Shown piece after piece: positions 34,973 to 43,100 of a stretch of 64,000 nt of DNA. The position numbers and the translations under genes are program-made. The number at the start of each line of letters is the position of its first letter. Position 1 is the first letter of the stretch. Below the pieces are notes generated by a model. That model was not told where the DNA came from and made no database searches. It saw nothing but the letters and a program-made list of their open reading frames with translations. The stretch is taken from the NCBI GenBank assembly GCA_016860845.1, contig BOKF01000008.1, positions 62,001 through 126,000 on the forward strand, given 5' to 3'. The stretch comes from Chloroflexota bacterium (GTDB lineage Bacteria; Chloroflexota; Anaerolineae; 4572-78; J111).

Positions 34973-34991
34973 ATAGGGGAAATCCCCCTAT
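34973..34991. promoter_or_regulatory. Inverted repeat between the divergent operons, candidate response-regulator site
   Basis: ATAGGGG, 4 nt, CCCCCTAT. Centred about 65 bp upstream of the regulator start and about 65 bp upstream of the importer start site, a fitting place for control of both. Confidence 0.4.
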
Positions 34992-35030
34992 TTCGACCCA
35001 AATTAAGGGATGGGCATGATGGGCTAATAG

Positions 35031-35039
35031 TGGTATAAT
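35031..35039 (+). promoter_or_regulatory. Extended -10 of a leaderless response-regulator gene
   Basis: TGGTATAAT ends 7 nt before the ATG at 35047, so transcription should start on or next to the start codon. No Shine-Dalgarno site is present. Confidence 0.6.
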
Positions 35040-35046
35040 TTGAACG

Positions 35047-36099
35047 ATGAGTACGACACGTGTTTTGTTGGCAGACGATCATGCCGTTGTTTGCGCCGGC
35101 ATTCGCAATGCCTTGCGCGAGCTGCCGGACCTGGAAGTGGTCGGCGAGGTGGCGGATGGCCCGACCCTTTTTACGGCGCTGGCTCAGGTTCATCCTGATT
35201 GCCTCCTCCTTGATGTGACGATGCCCAGTTTTGAGCCGTTTTCTGCCATTCACCAGATTCGGACGATGTACCCGGTGATGAAGATTTTGGTGGTGAGCGC
35301 TTATGATGATCGGGTTTACGTGCAAGGATTATTGAGCGCCGGCGTTGACGGTTATCACCTCAAAGATCAGCCCTTGAGCGACTTGCGTCTGGCAGTTCGC
35401 CGGGTTTTGGCGGGAGAAAAGTGGATTAGCAGCCGCCTGGTTGATAAACTGGTCCAGGGCGGCCCACCTACCCACCTGGCTCTCTCCTTGACCCCGCGCC
35501 AACGTGACTTGCTGCACTTGCTCCACCAGGGTTTTGACAACCATGCCATCGCCCGGCGCATGAACTTGAGCGTTAAAACTGTGGAAAATCATCTCACGCG
35601 TCTCTATCGGCAGCTCAATGTGCAGAGTCGCCTGGAAGCCGCCAATTATGTAAATCAGCATCCCGAATTGTTGGCTTTGTCCGGCCAACAGGCGGGGAGC
35701 GAACCGACAACTGATCGTTTTCTCGAGGCAGAACAGATCACCATGCTTTTGGTGGACGATAATGCTCGTTATCGCAACCAATTGCGGCGGATGGTTGGCC
35801 GAGTGTGCGCTCAGGCCATGATTTATGAGGCTGAGAATATAAGAGAAGCAACTCATTTAGCCGAACAGATTTCCCCGCAGTTGGTCCTGGTGGACGTTGT
35901 CCTGGGCGATGAGGATGGAATTCATTGCGCTCGCCGGATCAAAACCTTATCGCCCCTCTCGCGGATCGTTTTGATTAGCGCTTATCCTGACCGTGAATTT
36001 CACCGGCGAGGTTTGGAAGCCGGGGCCGTAGCATTTCTGGATAAAAAGGACCTTGACGCGACGGTATTGCGCCAGGTAATTGATGATTTGGTGGGGTGA
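35047..36099 (+). CDS. Response regulator with REC-HTH-REC layout
   Basis: 350 aa. Residues 1-120: NarL-type receiver with D10/D11, phospho-acceptor D56 (LLLDVTMP), S84 and K106. 144-205: LuxR/GerE HTH (LTPRQRDLLHLL to NHLTRLYRQLNVQSR). 230-350: a second receiver with D237/D238, D283 (LVDVVLGDEDG), S311 and a Lys at 333-334. Both receivers look phosphorylatable. NarL-family regulators normally have one receiver and end with the HTH. Eight nt separate its stop from the permease gene, so it is co-transcribed with the kinase fusion, its probable partner. Likely leaderless. Confidence 0.93.
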   Translation: MSTTRVLLADDHAVVCAGIRNALRELPDLEVVGEVADGPTLFTALAQVHPDCLLLDVTMPSFEPFSAIHQIRTMYPVMKILVVSAYDDRVYVQGLLSAGVDGYHLKDQPLSDLRLAVRRVLAGEKWISSRLVDKLVQGGPPTHLALSLTPRQRDLLHLLHQGFDNHAIARRMNLSVKTVENHLTRLYRQLNVQSRLEAANYVNQHPELLALSGQQAGSEPTTDRFLEAEQITMLLVDDNARYRNQLRRMVGRVCAQAMIYEAENIREATHLAEQISPQLVLVDVVLGDEDGIHCARRIKTLSPLSRIVLISAYPDREFHRRGLEAGAVAFLDKKDLDATVLRQVIDDLVG

Positions 36100-36106
36100 G
36101 AACCTG

Positions 36107-37132
36107 ATGAGTGAGCAAGCGGCATCTTTATCAACTCCCGGCCGGCGGTTGGCCTGGGCCAATGGGGTAGGCCGGTGGTACCGGCGCATGCTGGTTGAAC
36201 ACCGGTATTTGTCCGTATTGATCCTGTTGTTACTGGTGAGCGCCTTTTTAAGCCTGAACACCCGCACCTTTTTGACCAGCAATAATTTGTTTAATGTGGC
36301 CCGGGCCTGTTCGTGGATTGCCATTGCGGCGTTTGGGGAAAGTATGGTCATTATCATCGGGGGGGTGGACCTGTCGGTGGGGGCGGTGATGGCTCTCGCC
36401 GGGCTGATCAGCGCTTTGTGTTTGCAGGCCGGCATACCCGTCCCATTGGCCATCGGCGCCGGCCTTCTAACCGGGGGAGCTGCGGGCTGGGTCAATGGCC
36501 TCCTGGTGGGACGGGTCAAACTGCCGTCCTATATTATTACCCTGGGCACGATGAGCATTGCCCGCGGATTGGCCTTTGGCTTGACCGGCGGCTGGCCGGT
36601 CCGCGACCTTCCTCCCGGTTTTGGCATGCTGGGTGTTTATAAACTGCCCGTGTGGACGTGGGCCATTCCCCTGCCGGTTCTGATTATGTTAGGGTTGACT
36701 GTTTTGGTGAGCCTGTTGCTCGGCCAGACGGTCCTGGGGCGTTATATCTACACCCTGGGGAGCAGCGAGCGCGCCTTGCTGGTTTCGGGGGTCAATGTGG
36801 TCCGCATCAGAATATTGGTTTACACGTTGTGCGGCTTGTTGGCGGCGGTAGGTGGCCTGTTGATGACCGCCCGGTTGGGGGTCGCCGCTCCGACGGCGGC
36901 GTTAGGTTATGAGCTTGATGTGATTGCCGCCGTCGTCATCGGCGGAACCAGCCTGTTCGGCAGACAGGGCAGCGTGGTGGGGGTGCTCCTGGGGGCAGTT
37001 CTGATGCAGGTCACGCGCAACGGCCTGGTCTTATTGGGCTTTTCGGCTTACTGGCAAGCCGTGGCCATCGGGGCCATGATCCTCGTGGCGATTCTCTTTG
37101 ATTATTGGCAGCGACGTAAAAATTTAGAATGA
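36107..37132 (+). CDS. CUT2-type permease paralogue in the sensor operon
   Basis: 341 aa from ATG 36107; an upstream TTG frame overlaps the regulator gene. RbsC-type with about ten helices; IIGGVDLSVGAVMALAGL, KLPSYIITLGTMSIARG and [29 protein letters not shown] match the importer permease at 29109, including the ATPase-coupling segment. The gene ends in a 4-nt overlap with the kinase fusion. Family knowledge would make it a transporter; the context suggests it serves as the membrane receptor that passes binding-protein contact to the fused kinase, perhaps without transport. Confidence 0.9.
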   Translation: MSEQAASLSTPGRRLAWANGVGRWYRRMLVEHRYLSVLILLLLVSAFLSLNTRTFLTSNNLFNVARACSWIAIAAFGESMVIIIGGVDLSVGAVMALAGLISALCLQAGIPVPLAIGAGLLTGGAAGWVNGLLVGRVKLPSYIITLGTMSIARGLAFGLTGGWPVRDLPPGFGMLGVYKLPVWTWAIPLPVLIMLGLTVLVSLLLGQTVLGRYIYTLGSSERALLVSGVNVVRIRILVYTLCGLLAAVGGLLMTARLGVAAPTAALGYELDVIAAVVIGGTSLFGRQGSVVGVLLGAVLMQVTRNGLVLLGFSAYWQAVAIGAMILVAILFDYWQRRKNLE

Positions 37133-38772
37133 ATCCACTCTTAAAGGTCGTCAATCTATCCAAAAACTTTGGCAACTTGCTGGCCGTGCAGCAGGTCAGT
37201 TTTGAGATTGTTCCGGGGGAAGTGGTCGGCCTGGCTGCACGCAGCGGTTCCGGCAAAACGGTGCTGACCATGCTCTTGGCCGGCCTGTATCCTCCCAGCG
37301 AGGGCGAAATCTACTTTGCCGGCCAACAGTTGGAGTGGCCTTTCCCGGCCCGCGCCCTGGGCATTGAAGTGATCCACCAGAAGCCAGACCTGGCCGACCA
37401 GCTCGACATTACCAGCAATATCTTCCTGGGCAGCGAGATTGGCTGGCCGAACGTCGTTCATTGGTGGAAGGTGCCCAACCGCCGCTGGATGGATAAGGAG
37501 TCGGCGCGTATCCTGCGCCAACTGGATATGCCGTTTAACTCCCTGCATGAAAAAGTAGCTAATTTGTCAAGCGAAAAACGGCAGATGATTGCCATTGCCC
37601 GCACCATGACCCGCCCGGCCAAACTTATTATCATTGACGAGCCAACCGTCCTGTTGAGCTACTCTTACCAGCAGAAACTGCTGTCGTTGATCCAGAGCTG
37701 GCAGCAGCAGGGGATCGCAGTCATCTTTTGCAGCAACAGCCTGGACCACCTCTTTGCCGTGACCGACCGGATTATCGTGCTGCGGCAGGGTCATTGGGTG
37801 GCTAATTACCGCACCGACGAAGTGACCCGCGAAGAAGTGGTGGCCGCCCTGGTCGGCACTACGGACCGCCAACAACTGACTCCGGCGATCTGGGCCTTGG
37901 ATAGTTACTATCGGGCCAGGCAGCAGGCCGAGTACCTCTACCATCAACAGCAGTTGTTGGAGCGAGATTTGGCCGCTCAGGATAACCTGAACCAACAACT
38001 GATTGACCAATTAGCCACCCAGGTGAATGCCTTGGACCGGGCCAACCTGGCCTTACAAGACGCGCAGCGCCGCCTGCTGACCGAACGAGAGCAGGAACGC
38101 AAGCACCTGGCCCGTGAAATTCACGACCAGGTCATTCAGGATTTACTCTCCATCAACTATCGCCTGGAAGATGTAGGGGCCGATGAGGTTGTGACTGAGT
38201 TGCTGCAAGATGAAATCGCCGATATTCGGGACAGTATCCGAATGTTGGTAGATGACTTGCGCCGGATTTGTGGTAATCTGCGCCCGCCCACGATTGACAG
38301 CCTGGGCCTGGGCGCGGCCCTGCGCTCCTACACCCGTGATTGGAGCGAGCGGACCGGCATCGCGGTTAATCTGGAATTGGACCCCAACCTGGGCCGTTTG
38401 CCGGAGCCGACCGAACTGTCTATCTTTCGCATTGTCCAGGAAGGCTTGAGCAATATCCGCAAACATGCCCAGGCGAGCGCCGTTCAAATTTGTTTGAAAC
38501 ACACTTCACCCCGCACCCTGTTGATCGCTCTGGCCGATGATGGGCAGGGCCTCAACCATCGCTTTGACCTGGCCCACCTGTCGGCCAGTGGGCATTACGG
38601 TCTGCTCGGCATCAGCGAGCGGGTTACTCTGCTCGGCGGGCGGTTGAAACTGCAAAACCAGGCGGGCGGCGGCCTGCTGTTGGAGGTCGAAATTCCTCAT
38701 CCTCGCGTGGCCGAAAGCGGAACTTCCCCGTTGGAACAGATAGGGTGGACGGCCGAGGAGACGCGGTTATAG
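37129..38772 (+). CDS. Fusion of CUT2 ABC ATPase domain and NarL/DegS-type histidine kinase
   Basis: 547 aa. Residues 1-245 match the N-half of the importer ATPase (30160): Walker A ARSGSGKT (37-44, first Gly is Ala), Q84, signature LSSEKRQMIAIAR (146-158), Walker B LIIIDEPT (166-173), but the H-loop His is Asn203 (FCSNSLDHLF). 255-325: Gln-rich coiled coil. 318-385: HisKA_3 dimerisation region with phospho-acceptor His332 (REIHDQVIQDLL). 430-525: HATPase with N-box EGLSNIRKHAQ, DDGQG and GLLGISER. No membrane segment, so it must dock on the permease at 36107. Predicted to signal to the REC-HTH-REC protein two genes upstream. Confidence 0.93.
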   Translation: MNPLLKVVNLSKNFGNLLAVQQVSFEIVPGEVVGLAARSGSGKTVLTMLLAGLYPPSEGEIYFAGQQLEWPFPARALGIEVIHQKPDLADQLDITSNIFLGSEIGWPNVVHWWKVPNRRWMDKESARILRQLDMPFNSLHEKVANLSSEKRQMIAIARTMTRPAKLIIIDEPTVLLSYSYQQKLLSLIQSWQQQGIAVIFCSNSLDHLFAVTDRIIVLRQGHWVANYRTDEVTREEVVAALVGTTDRQQLTPAIWALDSYYRARQQAEYLYHQQQLLERDLAAQDNLNQQLIDQLATQVNALDRANLALQDAQRRLLTEREQERKHLAREIHDQVIQDLLSINYRLEDVGADEVVTELLQDEIADIRDSIRMLVDDLRRICGNLRPPTIDSLGLGAALRSYTRDWSERTGIAVNLELDPNLGRLPEPTELSIFRIVQEGLSNIRKHAQASAVQICLKHTSPRTLLIALADDGQGLNHRFDLAHLSASGHYGLLGISERVTLLGGRLKLQNQAGGGLLLEVEIPHPRVAESGTSPLEQIGWTAEETRL

Positions 38773-40146
38773 GGCTTGTTTTGGGCTGATGGGGACTCCC
38801 TGAAGATGCCGCTGATAGACCTGGTAGGCGTGCACGACCATGCCGGCACTCCAGGTGAGCGGCGCTTCTGAAGTGTACCAGAAGGTGGAGAGGTACTTGC
38901 CGTCGGACGTATAAACTTCGTGGACGGCGCCATCGCGGACAATAACCTTAGAGATGCGGTAAAGTAACGCCTCTGCTTCTGCCAGGCGCTCCATCCGGGC
39001 CAGAGCAATAACGTGCCACCCCCCCAACCACAGCCAGGCCGCGCTGGTGTGATAGTGGGCCAACCCCCCCAGGCGATTTTCCCAAGCGATAAATTTGCTG
39101 GGATAAGCTCGATGGACCACCTGAGTCGGGACCGGCTCGGCCATTCTGAAGCGGGCCATGTTGTCCAAAATGGCGTGAGCCTGGGCCGGAGTGGTCAAAC
39201 CCCAGGCAATGGCCAGCAAATTGCCGCTGCTGCTCAAATTGTCGAAGATGTGGTTGGTGACAAAATAACCCAGCTCCTCCCGCCAGAAATGGTCATTGAT
39301 GGCCTGCTTAAGCTGCCTGGCTTTGGCGGTAAAGTGGGTCTCGTCCCCCGGTTCTCCATAGAGGGGAGCTGTCAGGGCTAACTCGGCCAGGGCTTTCCAA
39401 TAGACAACATTGGTATACAAGACTCGCCCCTGCCGGGCGATGCTGTCGGCCCAGTCGGTGAAGGGCGCCTGGTGCAGCAGCCCGTCCGCTTCCAGGGCAT
39501 GGGTTTCCAGCCAGGCGATCGCTCGCTTAAGCGCCGGCCAATGCTGGCGTCCAAATTCGGCGTCGCCGGAGCGGGCGGCATAGTTAAGCACAGCGATCAC
39601 CAGCAGAGCGTTGCCATCCAGCGAGATCGTGTTATGGGCGGTGATGTACTTGGGGCGAAGGGGCGCATCAACCGGCTGCTCGCGCTTGAACAGCGAGTGC
39701 AGGTAGCGATCCAGCACCGTTGTAGAATGAACTTTGACCGGAAATTGGCCGGAAAGCCGTTGGTTGATTAAAAAGACTTCCAGCGCCTCGCGGGCAGCCT
39801 GAAATTCGCTCAGCTCGACCAGGCCGAAACTGGCAAAGCCCAGATCACGCGCCCACGGCTCACGGAAATTGCGCAGCCCGGCGCACAGAACCAGTTTTTC
39901 CTGACCGTCGGGCAGACGGCGTTTTTCAATCCCGGCCCGCAAGTTGGCCGAAGCAATGAGCAAGGCTTTGGCCTCAACCGTTTGGTGGTTGGCGATGTCG
40001 GCAGGCAGGGGATGGGAGGCCAGCGCCGGCCTCCGGGCTAGCCGGTAGCTATACCGTAGAGTTTTCCAGAGGATGAAGCCCAGGCTGCCGGTCAAGGTTG
40101 CTATTAAACTAAATCGAAGCCAGGCAGGTTGAGTTTTTGCGGTCAC
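38767..40146 (-). CDS. Membrane-anchored six-hairpin glycosidase-like protein
   Basis: 459 aa. One N-terminal membrane segment (about 9-27), then an (alpha/alpha)6-type domain: LRNFREPWARDLGFASFGLVEL near 90-110 resembles the WxRD entry of glycogen-debranching/GH63/GH100 enzymes, HNTISLDGNALLVIAVLNYA and YTSEAPLTWSAGMVVHAYQ follow. Likely cleaves an oligosaccharide, either side of the membrane unclear. Its 3' end overlaps the kinase fusion gene by 6 nt (convergent). It might supply sugars to the importer. Exact family not certain. Confidence 0.65.
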   Translation of the reverse strand: MTAKTQPAWLRFSLIATLTGSLGFILWKTLRYSYRLARRPALASHPLPADIANHQTVEAKALLIASANLRAGIEKRRLPDGQEKLVLCAGLRNFREPWARDLGFASFGLVELSEFQAAREALEVFLINQRLSGQFPVKVHSTTVLDRYLHSLFKREQPVDAPLRPKYITAHNTISLDGNALLVIAVLNYAARSGDAEFGRQHWPALKRAIAWLETHALEADGLLHQAPFTDWADSIARQGRVLYTNVVYWKALAELALTAPLYGEPGDETHFTAKARQLKQAINDHFWREELGYFVTNHIFDNLSSSGNLLAIAWGLTTPAQAHAILDNMARFRMAEPVPTQVVHRAYPSKFIAWENRLGGLAHYHTSAAWLWLGGWHVIALARMERLAEAEALLYRISKVIVRDGAVHEVYTSDGKYLSTFWYTSEAPLTWSAGMVVHAYQVYQRHLQGVPISPKQAL

Positions 40147-40243
40147 AAGCTTGTTATTTTACTCAAGAGTTTCAGTATGCAAAGTTTTGCTACAAAATGA
40201 ACAACTCTTTAATGTTCAGGAATTACGCAGTTGAAGGATTTGC

Positions 40244-40316
40244 CCCCCTCTAGCTCCCCCCACAGGGGGGAGAATTAGCTTAAGTCCCTCCCTTTGGGAG
40301 GGATTTAGGGAGGGCC
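40244..40316. repeat. C/G-rich REP-like element
   Basis: Two hairpins: CTCCCCCC (40255-40262)/GGGGGGAG (40266-40273) and CCCTCCC (40287-40293)/GGGAGGG (40297-40303), then AGGGAGGG. Same style as 49910-49955. Confidence 0.7.
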
Positions 40317-40371
40317 TTTCTACTCACCACGTAAGTTCTGATGTTATTAAAATTTTCATCTCTCGTGAATC

Positions 40372-40400
40372 TTGTTCCCAAACTCAGTTTGGGAACAAGA
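40372..40400. repeat. Perfect palindrome with CTCAG centre
   Basis: Arms CTTGTTCCCAAACT and AGTTTGGGAACAAG around one C. Lies 8 nt after the deaminase stop and may end the nucleoside operon. Related in style to 25207 and 60713. Confidence 0.8.
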
Positions 40401-40408
40401 TAATTTGT

Positions 40409-40849
40409 CTAATCTTCCCCGATATCCTCGTTCCACAACTCCGGCCGCGCGGCGATGAAATCGCGCATCAACTGGATGCACGCCTCGTTGTTCAAGATGA
40501 CCAGCTCCACGCCCCGCGAGCGGACATAATCTTCCGGTCCTTGAAAGGTTTGATTCTCGCCGATGACAATTTTGGGGATTTTGTAGAGCAGGGCCGTGCC
40601 GCTGCACATATCGCACGGTGAGAGGGTGGAATACAAAACGGCGCGCTGATAATCTTTGGCCGTGAGCCGGCCGGCATTTTCCAGGCAGTCCATCTCGGCG
40701 TGCAAAATGGCGCTGCCTTTCTGGACCCGGCGGTTGTGTCCCCGCCCGACAATTTTGCCGTCAATGACCAGCACCGAGCCGATGGGAATACCGCCCTCGG
40801 CCAGCCCTTGGCTGGCTTCTTCGATGGCGGCTTGCATGAATTCGTCCAT
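40409..40849 (-). CDS. Cytidine/cytosine deaminase-fold nucleoside deaminase (yeast Fcy1-like)
   Basis: 146 aa from ATG 40849 with GGAGG upstream. Zinc site HAEMDCLENAG (His and catalytic Glu) and SPCDMCSGTALLYKIPKIVIGE (two Cys), plus IPIGSVLVIDGKIVGRGHNRR; the C-terminus RPELWNEDIGED resembles the lid of yeast cytosine deaminase. Deaminates cytosine or a related base in the cytosol. Downstream of the nucleoside importer permeases in the same direction, which supports use of imported bases. Confidence 0.9.
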   Translation of the reverse strand: MDEFMQAAIEEASQGLAEGGIPIGSVLVIDGKIVGRGHNRRVQKGSAILHAEMDCLENAGRLTAKDYQRAVLYSTLSPCDMCSGTALLYKIPKIVIGENQTFQGPEDYVRSRGVELVILNNEACIQLMRDFIAARPELWNEDIGED

Positions 40850-40870
40850 AAAAATCCTCCCTTGGTTAAA

Positions 40871-40915
40871 ATATGATCTCAATCACAAATCGAAAATCGT
40901 AAATCGAAAATCCTG
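40871..40915. repeat. AATCGAAAATC-word repeat on the permease stop
   Basis: CAAATCGAAAATCGTAAATCGAAAATCC, period about 10, directly after the permease stop at 40916. Same word as 62056-62092. Confidence 0.65.
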
Positions 40916-41863
40916 TTACTCCCGCCGATAGGGCTTGAGATACGCCCCCGGATAGGCTGCGTTGCGTCCGGCGATGGCCAGGGCGATAATCGTGGCCAGA
41001 TAGGGCAGGGCCAGAAAAACCTCGTAGGGTAAATCCAGGCCGGTGGTTTGCAGGCGAAGCTGCAAGGCGGCGACCCCGCCAAAAAGGAGCGCCCCCCACA
41101 TGGCCCGCACCGGATTCCAGTTGGCAAAGATGACCAGGGCGATGCAAACCCAGCCCCGCCCGGCGATAATCCCCGGCGAAAACGCGCCCAACTGGGCTAG
41201 CGACAGAAACGCCCCGCCAACGGCCATCAACGCCCCGCCGATGACCAGGGCCAGGTAACGGGTGCGAAACACATTGACCCCGGCGGCATCGGCGGCTTCG
41301 GGATTCTCGCCTACGGAGCGTAGTTGCAATCCAAAACTGGTGTGATACAAAATCCACCAGGCCAGCGGGACGAGGACGATGAAGGCAAAATAAGTCAGCA
41401 GGTATTGGTTAAAAATCGGGCCGAGCAGCGGCAGGTTGCCAAAGATGGAGAATTGGGCAAACGGGTCAATGGAAGGCAGGACGGAACTCTCGCCGAAAAC
41501 CAGCCGGAAGCCAAACAGCGACAGCCCCATACTCAGCAAGGTGATCCCCAGCCCGGAGACGTGCTGGTTGACCCCCAACGTGACGCTGAAAAAGCCCATC
41601 AGCAGGCTCATCACGACGCCGCTTAGCAGCGCCCCCAGCAGCCCCAGCCACAAATAGCCGCCCAGTCCGGCCTCATGAGCTTTGTAGGCGACGGCAAAGC
41701 CAATAAACGCGCCCAAGAACATAATCCCTTCGATGCCCAAGTTCAAAATCCCGGCGCGTTCGGTATAAACTTCGCCAATAGTCGCGTAAACCAGCGGCGT
41801 CGCCACCCGCAGTGTCGCGGCAATGAGGCCAACGAGGAAGGTTAGGAATAAAGTGAGATCCAT
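40916..41863 (-). CDS. Nucleoside-type ABC transporter permease (NupQ/YufQ-like)
   Basis: 315 aa, eight to nine helices. Family stretches VYTERAGILNLGIEGIMFLGAF, GVNQHVSGLGITLLSMGLSLFGFR and SVGENPEAADAAGVNVFRTRYLALVIGGALM. One of two permeases of a BMP-type importer whose ATPase and binding protein are 6-9 kb upstream beyond a foreign gene island. 158 nt with a REP element separate it from the partner permease. Confidence 0.92.
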   Translation of the reverse strand: MDLTLFLTFLVGLIAATLRVATPLVYATIGEVYTERAGILNLGIEGIMFLGAFIGFAVAYKAHEAGLGGYLWLGLLGALLSGVVMSLLMGFFSVTLGVNQHVSGLGITLLSMGLSLFGFRLVFGESSVLPSIDPFAQFSIFGNLPLLGPIFNQYLLTYFAFIVLVPLAWWILYHTSFGLQLRSVGENPEAADAAGVNVFRTRYLALVIGGALMAVGGAFLSLAQLGAFSPGIIAGRGWVCIALVIFANWNPVRAMWGALLFGGVAALQLRLQTTGLDLPYEVFLALPYLATIIALAIAGRNAAYPGAYLKPYRRE

Positions 41864-41925
41864 AGGTCAATCACCAATTTCAGGAAGAGTAGGAATTAGG
41901 GGTCTGTGAAAGAATTATTTCCCGC

Positions 41926-41997
41926 ATGTCATTTCGACCGAAGGGAGAAATCCCCCGAGACTCGGTAAGGATTTCTCGCTGTCGCTCGAAATGACAT
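41926..41997. repeat. ATGTCATTTCGA REP-like inverted repeat
   Basis: Outer arms ATGTCATTTCGA/TCGAAATGACAT (perfect, 12 bp), inner arms GAGAAATCC/GGATTTCTC. 72 bp between the two permease genes. A longer relative lies at 56888-57007. Confidence 0.85.
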
Positions 41998-42021
41998 ATA
42001 GAATCAGGAAACTTTATCTCC

Positions 42022-43077
42022 TCAGTTCCTTCTCCAGCGAACCCGGTATCCCTGCAGCAGCAGCATCCCCAGCGTGACTAACAACAGTGCCGCCTGGATC
42101 ACGTCGCCCAGATAAGCAGGCACACCCAGCGCCCGGCTGACCGTTTGCGCGCCGGTGTCAATCAGGCCGATGAACAGCGCCGCCAGGGCGACGCCCCAGG
42201 CATTCAACGTGCCCAGGGTAGCGATGATGATGCCGGTGTAGCCGTAACCCGGCGAGATGGCGTCAATCAGGTGATAATGAATCCCAGCCACCTCGCTGAC
42301 GCCGGCCAGCCCGGCGATACCGCCGCTGACCAGGGCCGAGATGAGCATCGTCCGGCCCACGTTGATCCCGGCAAAACGGGCCGCCTCCGGCCCCAGGCCA
42401 ACCGCCCGCATGCGCATGCCAAAGGCGGTGCGGGTCAGCACAAACCACAGCACGACAATAATAATGACTGCCAGGATGAAGCCCAGGTGCAGCCGGGAGC
42501 GCGGAATGAGCTTGGGGAAAATCGCCGCCGGGGCAATCTCCGGGGACTGCGGCCACTGCGAGATGGGATTGCGCCAGAGGCCGTTGAGCAGGAAGCTGAC
42601 GACGAACAGGGCCACCGAATTGAGTAATAAGGTCGTCACCACTTCGTCAATGGCTAATTTGATCTTCATTAAAGCCGGGATTAAGGCCCAGAGCATCCCC
42701 GCTGCAAAGCCCCCGACCAGCATAGCCGGAATGGCCAGCCAGGGCGAGAGGCCATGCACCTGCAAGCCAACCGCCGTCGCGGCGACGGCTCCGGCGTAGA
42801 GCTGTCCCTCCGCGCCGATATTCCAGTAACCGCCGGCAAAAGCAAAGGTTACGGCGGCGCCGGTCAGCAGCAGGGGCGTGGCCTTGACCAGGACCTCGAT
42901 GGCGCTGACCCGGCTGGAGAGCGGGTCAATCAGGAAGTAATAGTAGGCTTCCAGCGGGTTAGCCCTGACCAGCAGCACCAGCGTGGCCGTCAGCAAAAAC
43001 GTCACAATGATGGCCGCCACCGGAATGAGCGGGCGCACCCACACCGGCGCCGGGAGACGCTCAATTTTCAGGCTCAT
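42022..43077 (-). CDS. Nucleoside-type ABC transporter permease (NupP/YufP-like)
   Basis: 351 aa, about eight helices. Family stretches LVKATPLLLTGAAVTFAFAGGYWNIGAEGQLYAGAV, IDEVVTTLLLNSVALFVVSFLL and RAVGLGPEAARFAGINVGRTMLISALVSGGIAGLAG. Pairs with 40916. 23 nt after the PAS gene, showing that the foreign island joins directly to the importer. Confidence 0.92.
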   Translation of the reverse strand: MSLKIERLPAPVWVRPLIPVAAIIVTFLLTATLVLLVRANPLEAYYYFLIDPLSSRVSAIEVLVKATPLLLTGAAVTFAFAGGYWNIGAEGQLYAGAVAATAVGLQVHGLSPWLAIPAMLVGGFAAGMLWALIPALMKIKLAIDEVVTTLLLNSVALFVVSFLLNGLWRNPISQWPQSPEIAPAAIFPKLIPRSRLHLGFILAVIIIVVLWFVLTRTAFGMRMRAVGLGPEAARFAGINVGRTMLISALVSGGIAGLAGVSEVAGIHYHLIDAISPGYGYTGIIIATLGTLNAWGVALAALFIGLIDTGAQTVSRALGVPAYLGDVIQAALLLVTLGMLLLQGYRVRWRRN

Positions 43078-43100
43078 CCATCTTTCTCCTCAAGCACGAT

